Shown: positions 7,183-16,568, counted from the stretch's first letter. The stretch: DNA of 64,000 nucleotides from Streptomyces sp. CB01249 (GCF_001905735.1 NZ_LISW01000004.1:434001-498000); one strand, 5' to 3'. Notes: generated by a model not told the origin, from the sequence alone. Made by a program: numbers and translations.

Positions 7183-9408
7183 TCAGCCAGACTTCGTGTA
7201 CGTGAGCTTCTCGCCGCTCGACGTGTTCTCACGGCTCAGGGTGCCGTCCGGGAGCAGGGTGAGCGTGGTCGGAGCCCCCGGAGTGCAGGAAGCCGCCGGT
7301 TCGCCCTCCGTGACGGTGGAGGGGCCGATGCGGACGGACTCGCCGTCAGCGGCCTCGGCGCTCAGGGTCGCCTCGAAGACGCAGCGGTAGGTGCCGCCGC
7401 TCGCGAGGGGGCCCTCGGCGGTCAGGGTGAGGATCGTGTCGCCCACCTCGCCCTGACGGATGACGAGTTCACGGGTGGAGTGGCCGGTGGCGTTGTCGAT
7501 GCTGCCCGACCAGGAGCCCAGGTAGCCGTCGGGGACGGCGCCCTCCTCGCCGTTGGCCCCGTCATCGGGCGAGGGGTCCGGGGAGACGTCGGGAGTGGGG
7601 GAGTTGTCGATGGCCTGCGACGGGGAGGGACCTGCCGAGCGGGTGGGCTTGGCCGTGGGCGTCCCGCCCTTGTCGCTCATGAGCGCGTAGACGGACCCGC
7701 CCGCGCCTATGGCGACCAGTACGGCGACGAGGATCAGCGCGATGGTCGAACCGCTGCTCCTGCGGGCCGGTTCGGGAGCGGGGGCCGGATGCTGGGTGCC
7801 CGTGGGGTACCCGGGGCCGTACGGGGGAGTGGCGCCCTGGCCGGGCTGCTGCGGGTAGCCGTACGGGTAGCCGTGGTCCGGGCTCGGCTGCTGGGGGTAG
7901 CCGTATGCCTGGCCTTGGCCGGGATGCTGTGGATAGCCGTACCCCTGGCCGGGGTTGGGCTGCTGCGGGTGGCCGTAGCCCTGGGCCTGCTGCGGCTGGG
8001 CGGCCTGGTGCGGGTAGCCGTAGCCGGGAGGCGGGGTGGCCGGGGGCGGCCCGCTCGGCGGCGTGGCGGCGGCACCGGCCGCGCCGGCGGCCGCGGTGGG
8101 GAGCGCGTGGACGGGCCCGGGCCCGGGCTGCACGGGGGACGGGAGCGGGGCGGGCGGACCGGCGGGGGCGTCGAGGACCGCGGTCTCCGGCTCCGCGGGC
8201 GGCTCGGCACCCGGTCCGGACGGGGCGCCGACGGGAGCATCGGACGGGCCGCCGGGGACAGCGTCCGACGGGGCGCCGCTCGCCGCGTCGGCGGGGGCGC
8301 CCGGCTTGGTGAGCGGGACCGCGCCCTGCAGCTTCCCGCCGACCGGGGCGGGGGCGGCGCTCGGGGTGCGGTCCGGGTCCGGCACCGCGTCCGCCGGTGC
8401 GGCGTCACGGGGCCCCGCATCGGCGGGCGCCGTGCCACCCGGCGCCACTGCGTCGGCCGGCACCGCGTCCTCGGGGTCCTCCGAGTCGAGCAGTTCCACG
8501 GCGTGGCGGCCGAGTTGGGCGAGAAGCGCACCCGGGAGCCAGGGCTCCGGGCTGTTGTCGCCGTCGGCCAGGAGCGCCAGGATGTCGTCCGTGGACGGCC
8601 GGGCCTGCGGGTCCTTGTGGAGGCAGCCGCGGATCAGGTCGTCGAGCCCCGGCGTGACCCCGGTCAGGTCCGGGTCCTCCTGCGCGATGCGGAACAGCAG
8701 GGCGTGCATCTCGTTGGCCGCGGCGCCGAAGGGAAGCCGGCCGGTCAGGGCGTACGTCAGCACAGAGCCCAGGCAGAACACGTCGCTGGCCGCGCTCACC
8801 CGCTCGCCCCGCACCTGCTCCGGAGACATGAATCCGGGCGTGCCGACCAGCGCGCCCGTGCGGGTGAGGCCGCCGTCGGTGATGGTGTCCAGGGCCCTGG
8901 CTATCCCGAAGTCGATGACGCGCGGGCCGTCGATCGTGAGCAGGATGTTGGAGGGCTTCAGGTCCCGGTGGATCAGGCCGGCCGTGTGGATGGCCTTCAG
9001 GGCGTGCGCCAGCCCGGAGCCGAGAATGCGGACGGACCGCTCCGGCAGGGGACCGTAGGCGCCGGGGGCCGGACCGGACGCGGTGCCCGGCCTGCCCGAG
9101 ACGGTGGCGTGAAGGGAGGGGCCGGCCACATACCCGGTGGCGACCCACGGGACGTCGGCCTCGGTGTCGGCGTCCAGGACGGGCGCGGTCCACGTGGAAC
9201 CCACCCGCCGGGCGGCCCGCACCTCCTGGCGGAACCGGTCGCGGAATTCCTGCTGCGCGGCCAGCTCCTCGCGTACCAGCTTGAGCGCGACCGTGCGGCC
9301 GCGGTCGGACCGGGCCAGATAGACCTGCCCCATCCCGCCCACGCCGAGGCGCCCCAGCAGCCGGTAGGCGCCGATGCGCTGTGGATCGGTGGACCCGAGC
9401 TTCTCCAT
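7183..9408 (-). CDS. Membrane Ser/Thr protein kinase (PknB-like) with extracytoplasmic sensor domain
   Basis: 741-aa Hanks-type kinase. The kinase domain spans about residues 15-275: glycine loop GRLGVGGMGQVY, Lys43 in VALKLV, catalytic HRDLKPSN (Asp149), DFG (Asp166) and GFMSPEQ. A long Pro/Ala-rich cytoplasmic linker follows, ending in repeats of GYGYPQQP, then one membrane helix (about 553-575, TIALILVAVLVAIGAGGSVYAL) and an extracytoplasmic beta-rich domain with two cysteines. No PASTA repeats are visible, so the ligand is unlikely to be peptidoglycan of the usual type. Single gene. Confidence 0.93.
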   Translation of the reverse strand: MEKLGSTDPQRIGAYRLLGRLGVGGMGQVYLARSDRGRTVALKLVREELAAQQEFRDRFRQEVRAARRVGSTWTAPVLDADTEADVPWVATGYVAGPSLHATVSGRPGTASGPAPGAYGPLPERSVRILGSGLAHALKAIHTAGLIHRDLKPSNILLTIDGPRVIDFGIARALDTITDGGLTRTGALVGTPGFMSPEQVRGERVSAASDVFCLGSVLTYALTGRLPFGAAANEMHALLFRIAQEDPDLTGVTPGLDDLIRGCLHKDPQARPSTDDILALLADGDNSPEPWLPGALLAQLGRHAVELLDSEDPEDAVPADAVAPGGTAPADAGPRDAAPADAVPDPDRTPSAAPAPVGGKLQGAVPLTKPGAPADAASGAPSDAVPGGPSDAPVGAPSGPGAEPPAEPETAVLDAPAGPPAPLPSPVQPGPGPVHALPTAAAGAAGAAATPPSGPPPATPPPGYGYPHQAAQPQQAQGYGHPQQPNPGQGYGYPQHPGQGQAYGYPQQPSPDHGYPYGYPQQPGQGATPPYGPGYPTGTQHPAPAPEPARRSSGSTIALILVAVLVAIGAGGSVYALMSDKGGTPTAKPTRSAGPSPSQAIDNSPTPDVSPDPSPDDGANGEEGAVPDGYLGSWSGSIDNATGHSTRELVIRQGEVGDTILTLTAEGPLASGGTYRCVFEATLSAEAADGESVRIGPSTVTEGEPAASCTPGAPTTLTLLPDGTLSRENTSSGEKLTYTKSG

Positions 9409-9550
9409 GGTGTGCGGCCTCCCCCGTACGACAACACGCCGGACGGGGACGAGAATAGCGGCGTGGATCGTCCGACCGGGCCCCTCCGGGGCTCAGGGGC
9501 GGTACGACCCCGGTCTAAGGTGACCCGGAACCGAATGGGGGAGGGGCGCC

Positions 9551-10267
9551 ATGTGCCCGAGCGGAGCCGTCACCCGCAGCACCCTGCGACAGCAGATCGC
9601 GGACGCGCTGCGTGACGAGGTGCTCGCCGGGCGTCTACTGCCGGGGCGCGAGTTCACCGTCAAGCAGATCGCCGAGCAGTACGGGGTGTCCGCGACGCCC
9701 GTCCGCGAGGCGCTGTTCGACCTGTCCGCGCAGGGCCTGCTCGAATCCGACCAGCACCGCGGATTCCGGGTGCACCAGTTCACGGTCGCGGACTACCGGG
9801 CGATGGTGGAGGCCCGCGCCCTGGTCATGGACGGGGTCATCCGGGGCGTCTTCCACGAACCGGTCCCGGACCGGCGGGCCGACTACCGGGACGCGCTCGT
9901 CTCCGTACGCCGCCGGGCCGAGGAGGCCGCCCGCGCGGCGCGCGGCGGCGACCTGGACATCCTCATCGGCTACGACCTGCGCTTCTGGCGCGAGCTCGGC
10001 GGGCTCATCGGCAACGGCTACATCAGCGACTTCCTGCACCGGCTGCGCGTCCAGGCCTGGGTGTTCGCCGTGCCGTACCTGCGGGGCGACGCCGATCTGC
10101 GGGACTGGCTGTGGAACGGCCACGCCGAACTGGTCGCCGCCATCACGCACCGGGACCGCGAGGCCCTGCGCGCGGTGATAGACGGTTACAACGGCCATGC
10201 GCTGAGCTGGGCCGACCGCCTGGCCGGGCTGGGGCCGTCCGGGGCGGGGACCGAGGAGCCGGTCTGA
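9551..10267 (+). CDS. GntR family (FadR/FCD-type) transcriptional regulator
   Basis: 238-aa regulator. Residues 8-75 form the GntR winged helix (LRQQIADALRDEVLAGRL ... ATPVREALFDL), followed by an all-helical FCD-type ligand domain with DLRFWRELGGLIGN. ATG at 9551 follows GGGGGAGGGG. It has no co-directional partner with an obvious metabolic role, so its effector cannot be guessed. A hypothetical gene follows after 123 bp on the same strand. Confidence 0.88.
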   Translation: MCPSGAVTRSTLRQQIADALRDEVLAGRLLPGREFTVKQIAEQYGVSATPVREALFDLSAQGLLESDQHRGFRVHQFTVADYRAMVEARALVMDGVIRGVFHEPVPDRRADYRDALVSVRRRAEEAARAARGGDLDILIGYDLRFWRELGGLIGNGYISDFLHRLRVQAWVFAVPYLRGDADLRDWLWNGHAELVAAITHRDREALRAVIDGYNGHALSWADRLAGLGPSGAGTEEPV

Positions 10268-10390
10268 GCCCCCGGCACCGTCGTCGCCCCTCTGCGCCCC
10301 GGGCCGGTCGTGAGTGACCACTGTGCGCGCGCTGCCGGTCGCATTACGCTGTCCCGACCACCGCACGCCCCCGTTGGAGAGCGAGACTTC

Positions 10391-11041
10391 GTGGCCTGTG
10401 ACCTGTGGCTGGTCCCCCTCGTCGATGTGCTGTGCCACAGCCCCGACAACCCCTTCGCCGAAGAGATCGCCCTCTACGACAAGGCCCTGGGCGAGGCCGG
10501 ACTGCCGCCCGTCCCCGTCTACGCCTACATGCCGGGACTGACCGGAGACGTCGCCCCGGTCGCGGGCTTCGACTACGACGCCCTGCACTTCCTCCGCCGC
10601 GCCTATCTGCTCCAGCTCAGCGGCCTCGCCGTCACGCCGGTCGGTGAGCTGGGCGGGGACTACGAGCAGCTGCTGGAGATGTTCGAGTCCACGGCCCGGC
10701 AGTCGCACCTGGTGTGGCACTTCGACCACGCGGGGGCGTACGTGCCCCTCGACTTCGCCGCGCCCGTCTCCACCGACGACCTGCTGGCGGCGGGCGGACC
10801 GCTCGGTTCCGCGCACGGGCTGCTGCGAGAGTTGGAGTTCGTCGCCCCGGCCATCGGAATCGACCCGGCGAACCCGCCGGCCGCCCCCCTGCCGCCCGCC
10901 GCCCCCACCGAGCTGGAGGAACCGGCGACCTCCGTCCCGTACGACGACAACCCCTTCGCCCGGGAGCGCCACGTCTGGCTCGGCCTGCACGCCGCGGCCA
11001 CCCGCAGCCTCGCCCAGGGATCGATGATCGTCTTCAGCTGA
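10391..11041 (+). CDS. Conserved hypothetical protein
   Basis: 216-aa soluble protein of unknown function starting MACDLWLVPLVDVLCHSP. Codon use is typical for the chromosome, and GTG at 10391 follows GGAGAGCGAG. It contains an acidic and Pro-rich C-terminal third (PANPPAAPLPPAAPTELEEP) and no signal peptide, membrane segment or motif I recognise. Convergent with the SLATT-like gene. Confidence 0.7.
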   Translation: MACDLWLVPLVDVLCHSPDNPFAEEIALYDKALGEAGLPPVPVYAYMPGLTGDVAPVAGFDYDALHFLRRAYLLQLSGLAVTPVGELGGDYEQLLEMFESTARQSHLVWHFDHAGAYVPLDFAAPVSTDDLLAAGGPLGSAHGLLRELEFVAPAIGIDPANPPAAPLPPAAPTELEEPATSVPYDDNPFARERHVWLGLHAAATRSLAQGSMIVFS

Positions 11042-11089
11042 CGCGTCCCCGGCGTCCCGCGCCGGAGCCCCGCACCGGCCGGCCAACGG

Positions 11090-11884
11090 TCAGCGCGGGG
11101 ACTCCGGCGGGCGCTGCCGGGGCATGTTCGGCCGCCCCATCGACTGCAGCGGGAAGCGTCCGGGCGCAGCGCCCGGCTCCGGGCGCCCGTTCCCGGAGCC
11201 GCCGGAGACCAGGGCCTGCATCCCCAGGGGCGCGGGACCGGCCCGGAACTCCACCATCCAGTCGGCGGTCTCCGACCGTACGAGCTCCGTGATGTCCTCG
11301 GAGAAGCGCCGCAGCACGCCCAGGCACCGCTCGGTCGCCTCGCTCGCCGTGCCCTCGGCCGGGCCGAGCACCTCCCGTACGCACTCCGACGCCCAGTCGA
11401 ACCGGAGCACCTGGAGCCTGCGCTGCACGGCCTGCGCGGTCGCGAGGTTCCTTATCCAGCCCGAAGTCAGGCCGAAGTAGCGGTCGCACGCCATGCACGC
11501 GGCACCGAGCAGCAGCGACAGATAGCCCCAGCCGGCCGCGCCGTGCAGCGCGCCCGTCAGGTCGAGCAGGGGCAGGGCGGCGCCCGCGACCGCCCCGGCG
11601 GCGGTGCCGATCCGCAGCGCCCTGGCGCCGCGCCGCTTCCACAGCCGGTCGTTCAGATACCAGTCGGCGGTGCGCAGCGCGTCCGCCTCCAGCCACCGGT
11701 AGAGATCGTCCAGCCGCTGGGACGGCTCTCCCCAGTCGCCCAGCGGGAACGGCTCCCCGGTCAGGTCACGGGCCCGCCCCGCACGGTCCTCGGAGTCCGT
11801 ACCGGAGGGAGCGGCCGCACCCGCCGGGCCGGACGTGCCGGACTTGCGGGGCGGCACTTCGGGCTGCATCTCCGGCTGACTCAC
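11090..11884 (-). CDS. SLATT-like two-helix membrane protein
   Basis: 264-aa protein with a disordered Pro-rich N-terminus, an amphipathic segment (LDDLYRWLEADALRTADWYLNDR), two adjacent membrane helices (IGTAAGAVAGAALPLLDL and GYLSLLLGAACMACDRYFGL), a helical cytoplasmic tail and a disordered C-terminus. This matches the SLATT architecture (two TM helices plus a helical tail), a family often predicted as a pore-forming effector. Here no nucleotide cyclase or other sensor gene is beside it. GTG at 11884 has AGAGGAG 7 nt upstream. Confidence 0.65.
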   Translation of the reverse strand: MSQPEMQPEVPPRKSGTSGPAGAAAPSGTDSEDRAGRARDLTGEPFPLGDWGEPSQRLDDLYRWLEADALRTADWYLNDRLWKRRGARALRIGTAAGAVAGAALPLLDLTGALHGAAGWGYLSLLLGAACMACDRYFGLTSGWIRNLATAQAVQRRLQVLRFDWASECVREVLGPAEGTASEATERCLGVLRRFSEDITELVRSETADWMVEFRAGPAPLGMQALVSGGSGNGRPEPGAAPGRFPLQSMGRPNMPRQRPPESPR

Positions 11885-12252
11885 CGGGGTACTCCTCTGC
11901 ATGCTGCATAGCGACGCGTGCTCTCGACCGCGTACTCGACGACGGGGCGGATCTCTGCTCTGCTCCCGGTCCCTTGACGCGACGGGCAGTCCCCCATGCG
12001 TAACCATGCGTGACGAGGGGTAGGCGCGTGCGTGCCGGGACGCATGCCCTTCCTACCGCCGAATGGTGGGGCGTGGGGTCGAAATCGCGGTATTCCCGGG
12101 TGCGCACGGCCTCTGGTCAGGTATAGGAGTCCCGGCACCGCTCCCCCGATCTCACTCGAAAGAGTTGCTCCTCGGCGGGTGGGGCGCGCCGCCCGGGGAC
12201 AACGTAGGCTCGGCGTACCGAAACATTTGTCGTCGAAATGCCTGGAGTGACC
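11885..12252. other. Divergent intergenic region with 10-bp direct repeat
   Basis: This 368-bp gap separates the SLATT-like gene from ybaB and should hold both promoters. CCATGCGTAA/CCATGCGTGA occur back to back at 11994-12013 with 10-bp period, suggesting a regulator site facing one side of the helix. A TTGACG hexamer at 11974 is a possible -35. No further gene seen. Confidence 0.4.
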
Positions 12253-12591
12253 GTGATTCCCGGTGGTGGTCAGCCCAATATGCAGCAGCTGCTGCAGCAG
12301 GCCCAGAAGATGCAGCAGGACCTCGCTCAGGCCCAGGAAGAGCTTGCCAGGACCGAGGTCGACGGTCAGGCGGGCGGCGGCCTGGTCAAGGCGACGGTCA
12401 ACGGCTCGGGCGAGCTGCGCTCCCTGGTGATCGACCCGAAGGCGGTGGACCCGGAGGACACCGAGACCCTCGCGGACCTCGTCGTCGCGGCGGTCCAGGC
12501 GGCCAATGAGAACGCCCAGCAGCTCCAGCAGCAGAAGCTGGGCCCGCTGACCCAGGGCCTGGGCGGTGGCATGCCCGGCCTGCCGTTCTGA
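12253..12591 (+). CDS. ybaB: YbaB/EbfC nucleoid-associated protein
   Basis: 112-aa DNA-binding protein of the YbaB/EbfC family, which forms small dimers that coat DNA and is commonly encoded just ahead of recR. N-terminal helix rich in Gln (NMQQLLQQAQKMQQDLAQAQ) followed by the beta-strand core VKATVNGSGELRSLVIDP. GTG at 12253 (MIPGGGQPN) with GGAG upstream is preferred over ATG at 12238. It lies 79 bp ahead of recR, so the two are probably co-transcribed. Confidence 0.93.
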   Translation: MIPGGGQPNMQQLLQQAQKMQQDLAQAQEELARTEVDGQAGGGLVKATVNGSGELRSLVIDPKAVDPEDTETLADLVVAAVQAANENAQQLQQQKLGPLTQGLGGGMPGLPF

Positions 12592-12670
12592 CCGGCCGCA
12601 TACCCAAGACCCTACGTACCCCCTACGGTACGTACCACGACTCAGCCGACTCAGTCAGGAAGGCGTTCCG

Positions 12671-13270
12671 TTGTACGAAGGCGTGGTTCAGGACCTCATC
12701 GACGAACTGGGCAGGCTGCCCGGCGTCGGTCCCAAGAGCGCGCAGCGGATCGCCTTCCACGTGCTGCAGGCGGAGCCCACGGACGTGCGGCGCCTGGCCC
12801 ACGCCCTCCTGGAGGTCAAGGACAAGGTCCGCTTCTGCGCGGTCTGCGGAAACGTGGCCCAGGAGGAGGAGTGCGGGATCTGCCGCGACCAGCGCCGCGA
12901 CCGGTCGGTCATCTGCGTGGTCGAGGAGCCCAAGGACGTCGTCGCGATCGAGCGGACCCGTGAGTTCCGGGGGCGTTACCACGTGCTGGGCGGGGCCATC
13001 AGCCCCATCGAGGGCGTCGGTCCGGACGACCTGCGCATCCGCGAGCTCCTCGCCCGCCTCGCCGACGGCTCCATCACCGAGCTGATCCTGGCGACCGACC
13101 CCAACCTGGAGGGCGAGGCCACCGCGACGTACCTGGCGCGGATGGTCAAGCCGATGGGCCTGCGCGTCACCCGGCTCGCCAGCGGCCTGCCGGTGGGCGG
13201 CGACCTGGAGTACGCGGACGAGGTCACGCTCGGCCGCGCCTTCGAGGGGAGGCGGCTGCTCGATGTCTGA
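12671..13270 (+). CDS. recR: Recombination protein RecR
   Basis: 199 aa, the standard RecR length. RecR works with RecO/RecF to load RecA on gapped DNA. Features: N-terminal helix-hairpin-helix (LGRLPGVGPKSAQRIAFHVL), a four-cysteine zinc finger (FCAVCGNVAQEEECGIC) and a Toprim domain (VICVVEEPKDVVAIE). The start is TTG at 12671 after CAGGAAGG, which gives the family N-terminus MYEGVVQDL. Confidence 0.97.
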   Translation: MYEGVVQDLIDELGRLPGVGPKSAQRIAFHVLQAEPTDVRRLAHALLEVKDKVRFCAVCGNVAQEEECGICRDQRRDRSVICVVEEPKDVVAIERTREFRGRYHVLGGAISPIEGVGPDDLRIRELLARLADGSITELILATDPNLEGEATATYLARMVKPMGLRVTRLASGLPVGGDLEYADEVTLGRAFEGRRLLDV

Positions 13271-13362
13271 CGGTCGCGTTTCCGCATCTCACGGCGGCTT
13301 TACGTTCAGCGCGGTTATCTTCTACTCACCGTCTCCGACCGTGCACACGGGAGGTCTCCTCG

Positions 13363-14022
13363 ATGTCTGACGCCACGTTGAACACCGTCACGCAGGACCC
13401 CGGCGATTTCGCGGTCCAGATCGCGGACCAGATCAAGACGTTCATTGTCGCGGTCACCGAGGTGTCCAAGGTCGAGGAGCCGGAAGAGGCCGTTCCGGTC
13501 CTGCTCCTCCAGGTCTCCCAGCTCCTGCTGGCCGGCGGCCGGCTCGGCGCGTACGAGGACATCCTCCCCGACGAGCGCTACGAGCCCGATCTGGGCGCCG
13601 AACCGGACGCGGACGGCCTGCGCGAGCGCTTCGCCGCCCTCCTGGAGCCGATCGACGTCTACTCCGAGGTCTTCGACCCGTACGAGCCCCGCAAGGCCCC
13701 GGTCGCCTCCCGCATCTCCGACGACCTGGCCGACCTCGTCACCGACCTGCGCCACGGCTTGGCCCACTACGAGGAGGAGCGCACCACCGAGGCCCTGTGG
13801 TGGTGGCAGTTCTCCTACTTCTCCAACTGGGGCTCCACCGCTTCCGCCACGCTCCGCGCCCTTCAGTCCCTGATCGCCCACATCCGCCTCAACCAGCCCC
13901 TCCAGGAGCTGGACGGCCTGGACACCGACCAGGACGCCGGCGACGACGACCTCGCCGAGGAGGCGGGCCGCGTCATGTTCGAGGAGATCGCGGGCCCGCT
14001 GGGCCTGCGCCCGGCGAAGTAG
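13363..14022 (+). CDS. DUF5063 domain-containing protein
   Basis: 219-aa acidic cytoplasmic protein of the actinobacterial DUF5063 family, function unknown. Recognisable by FAVQIADQIKTFIVAVTEVS, the acidic YEDILPDERYEPDLG segment and the Trp-rich HYEEERTTEALWWWQFSYFSNW core. ATG follows GGGAGG. It lies between recR and ask on the same strand; a hairpin follows its stop. Confidence 0.85.
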   Translation: MSDATLNTVTQDPGDFAVQIADQIKTFIVAVTEVSKVEEPEEAVPVLLLQVSQLLLAGGRLGAYEDILPDERYEPDLGAEPDADGLRERFAALLEPIDVYSEVFDPYEPRKAPVASRISDDLADLVTDLRHGLAHYEEERTTEALWWWQFSYFSNWGSTASATLRALQSLIAHIRLNQPLQELDGLDTDQDAGDDDLAEEAGRVMFEEIAGPLGLRPAK

Positions 14023-14025
14023 CGG

Positions 14026-14068
14026 CCCCATGTGGTCCGGCTCGTGTGTGGGCTGGGCCACAAAGGGG
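14026..14068 (+). terminator. Terminator after DUF5063 gene
   Basis: CCCCATGTGGTCC pairs with GGGCCACAAAGGGG across a 17-nt loop, four bases after the stop. The stem is imperfect. Confidence 0.5.
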
Positions 14069-14235
14069 AATGCGTACGTGTTCGGTGGGCAGCAGGCCGG
14101 TACGAGCAGTTCGGATGCGACATGCCGATGATCACGTGGTGAGCGGGACATCTCACCATGTGGTATCAGCGGGGCGTTTCCGGGCTGCTCGTTAAACTGA
14201 GCCGACCGCAGTAATGGACTGAGCGAGGAGCGCAC

Positions 14236-15507
14236 GTGGGCCTTGTCGTGCAGAAGTACGGAGGCTCCTCCGTAGCCGATGCCGAGGGCATCAAGCGCGT
14301 CGCCAAGCGAATCGTCGATGCCAAGAAGAACGGCAACCAGGTGGTTGTCGTGGTGTCCGCGATGGGCGACACGACGGACGAGTTGATCGATCTCGCCGAG
14401 CAGGTATCCCCGATACCGGCCGGGCGTGAGTTCGACATGCTGCTGACCGCGGGAGAGCGGATCTCCATGGCGCTGCTGGCCATGGCGATCAAAAACCTGG
14501 GCCACGAGGCCCAGTCGTTCACCGGCAGCCAGGCAGGCGTCATCACCGACTCGGTCCACAACAAAGCGCGCATCATCGATGTGACGCCGGGCCGTATCCG
14601 TACGGCGCTGGACGAGGGGAACATCGCGATCGTCGCGGGGTTCCAGGGTGTGTCCCAGGACAAGAAGGACATCACCACCCTCGGCCGCGGCGGGTCCGAC
14701 ACCACGGCCGTCGCGCTCGCGGCCGCGTTGGACGCCGAGGTCTGCGAGATCTACACCGACGTGGACGGCGTGTTCACCGCCGACCCGCGGGTCGTCAAGA
14801 AGGCCCGTAAGATCGACTGGATCTCCTTCGAGGACATGCTGGAGCTGGCCGCGTCCGGCTCCAAGGTGCTGCTGCACCGCTGCGTCGAGTACGCACGCCG
14901 ATACAACATCCCGATCCACGTCCGCTCGTCCTTCTCCGGACTGCGCGGCACCTGGGTCAGCAACGAGCCGCAAGGGGACCAGAAGGTGGAGCACGCGATC
15001 ATCTCCGGAGTCGCCCATGACGTCTCCGAGGCCAAGATCACCGTCGTCGGCGTGCCCGACAAGCCGGGCGAGGCCGCCGCGATCTTCCGTACGATCGCGA
15101 ACGCCGAGGTCAACATCGACATGGTGGTGCAGAACGTCTCCGCCGCGTCGACCGGTCTGACGGACATCTCGTTCACGCTCCCGAAGGCCGAGGGCCGCAA
15201 GGCCATCGACGCCCTGGAGCGCAACCGCGGCGTGATCGGCTTCGACTCGCTGCGCTACGATGACCAGATCGCCAAGATCTCCCTGGTCGGCGCGGGTATG
15301 AAGACGAACCCCGGGGTCACCGCGGGCTTCTTCGAGGCGCTGTCCGACGCCGGCGTCAACATCGAGCTGATCTCGACATCCGAGATCCGCATCTCGGTGG
15401 TCACCCGCGCCGACGACGTCAACGAGGCCGTGCGCGCCGTGCACACCGCCTTCGGTCTCGACAGCGACTCCGACGAGGCCGTCGTGTACGGGGGCACCGG
15501 CCGATGA
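14236..15507 (+). CDS. ask: Aspartokinase
   Basis: Phosphorylates aspartate, the entry step to lysine (and DAP for cell wall), threonine, methionine and isoleucine. 423 aa: amino-acid kinase domain (KYGGSS from residue 7; GFQGVSQDKKDITTLGRGGSDTTAV) followed by two ACT domains (TVVGVPDKPGEAAAIF; SLVGAGMKTNPGVTAGFF) that bind feedback inhibitors. GTG at 14236 follows GAGCGAGGAGCGC. It overlaps asd by 4 bp. An internal GTG at 14986 probably makes a separate regulatory subunit (see separate entry). Confidence 0.98.
   Translation: MGLVVQKYGGSSVADAEGIKRVAKRIVDAKKNGNQVVVVVSAMGDTTDELIDLAEQVSPIPAGREFDMLLTAGERISMALLAMAIKNLGHEAQSFTGSQAGVITDSVHNKARIIDVTPGRIRTALDEGNIAIVAGFQGVSQDKKDITTLGRGGSDTTAVALAAALDAEVCEIYTDVDGVFTADPRVVKKARKIDWISFEDMLELAASGSKVLLHRCVEYARRYNIPIHVRSSFSGLRGTWVSNEPQGDQKVEHAIISGVAHDVSEAKITVVGVPDKPGEAAAIFRTIANAEVNIDMVVQNVSAASTGLTDISFTLPKAEGRKAIDALERNRGVIGFDSLRYDDQIAKISLVGAGMKTNPGVTAGFFEALSDAGVNIELISTSEIRISVVTRADDVNEAVRAVHTAFGLDSDSDEAVVYGGTGR
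14971..14988 (+). promoter_or_regulatory. Internal ribosome binding site for aspartokinase beta subunit
   Basis: AAGGGG at 14972-14977 precedes an in-frame GTG at 14986 (codon 251). The resulting protein would begin MEHAIISGVAHDVSEAK and contain only the two ACT domains, as in the alpha2beta2 aspartokinases of corynebacteria, where the beta start lies at the same place. Confidence 0.65.
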
Positions 15508-16568
15508 CCGCACGCCGCCCTTCGCTCGCGGTCGTCGGTGCGACCGGGGCGATCGGTGGCGTCATGCTCCAGATCCTCTCGCAGCACGCGGACGTCTGGG
15601 GCGAGGTCAGACTCGTCGCCTCACCGCGCTCGGCCGGCCGCAAGCTGGTCGTACGCGGTGAGGAGTGCGAGGTCCTCGAACTCACCGAGGACGTCTTCGA
15701 GGGCATCGACGTGGCACTGTTCCTGGTGCCCGCCGAGGTCTCCGCGCGGTGGGCCCCGCTCGCCGCGTCCAAGGGCGCGGTCGTCATCGACGACTCCGCC
15801 GCCTTCCGGACCGACGACGACGTTCCGCTCGTCGTGCCCGAGATCAACCCGCATGCCGTACGGATGAGACCGCGCGGCATCGTCGCGAACCCGAACTGCA
15901 CCACGCTGGCGCTGATCGTCGCCATCGGCGCCCTGCACGCCGAGTTCGGTCTGCGGGAGCTCGTCGTCTCCTCGTACCAGGCCGTCAGCGGCGCCGGCCG
16001 CGACGGGGTCGCCGCACTGCGCGAACAGCTGTCGATGGTGGCCGGCACCGAACTCGGTACGAAACCGGGCGACGTGCGCCGCGTCGTGGGCGATACGCAC
16101 GGCGGCCCGTTCGCCGCTCCGGTCGCGCTCAACGTCGTCCCGTGGGCCGGGACGGACGCCGGTGACGGCTGGTCGTCGGAGGAGCTGGCCATCCGCGAGG
16201 AGTGCCGCAAGATCCTCGGCCTGCCGAGCCTGCGGGTGTCGGCGACCTGCGTGTACGTACCCGTCGTCGCCACGCACTCGATGTCCGTGCACGCCCGCTT
16301 CGAGAACGAGGTCGCGGTCGACCGGGCCCACGAGATCCTGGCGACCGCTCCCGGAGTGGTGCTGTACGACAGCCCGGGCGCCGGCGACTTCCCCACCCCG
16401 TCCGACGTGGTCGGCACCGACCCCACCTGGGTCGGCCGGGTCCGGCGCTCGCTGGACGACCCGCAGGCGCTGGAGCTCTTCGTCTGCGGCGACAACCTCC
16501 GCAAGGGGGCGGCGCTCAACGTGGCGCAGATCGCCGAGTCGGTGGCCGCCGAATTTCCCCGGTCCTGA
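15504..16568 (+). CDS. asd: Aspartate-semialdehyde dehydrogenase
   Basis: Reduces aspartyl phosphate to aspartate semialdehyde with NADPH, the step after aspartokinase. 354 aa with the N-terminal dinucleotide loop VGATGAIGG, the catalytic cysteine at residue 132 in NPNCTT, and a His-containing THSMSVHARF segment for substrate binding. ATG overlaps the ask stop (ATGA), so the genes are translationally coupled. Confidence 0.97.
   Translation: MTARRPSLAVVGATGAIGGVMLQILSQHADVWGEVRLVASPRSAGRKLVVRGEECEVLELTEDVFEGIDVALFLVPAEVSARWAPLAASKGAVVIDDSAAFRTDDDVPLVVPEINPHAVRMRPRGIVANPNCTTLALIVAIGALHAEFGLRELVVSSYQAVSGAGRDGVAALREQLSMVAGTELGTKPGDVRRVVGDTHGGPFAAPVALNVVPWAGTDAGDGWSSEELAIREECRKILGLPSLRVSATCVYVPVVATHSMSVHARFENEVAVDRAHEILATAPGVVLYDSPGAGDFPTPSDVVGTDPTWVGRVRRSLDDPQALELFVCGDNLRKGAALNVAQIAESVAAEFPRS

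Noticed and set aside
9425..9550. Operator for the kinase/GntR divergent promoters
   Set aside because: No convincing inverted repeat was found in this 140-bp gap.
5866..9615. 1249-codon plus-strand open frame
   Set aside because: It is a GC-driven shadow lying across the sliding-clamp gene (another frame) and antisense to the Ser/Thr kinase; no domain is recognisable.
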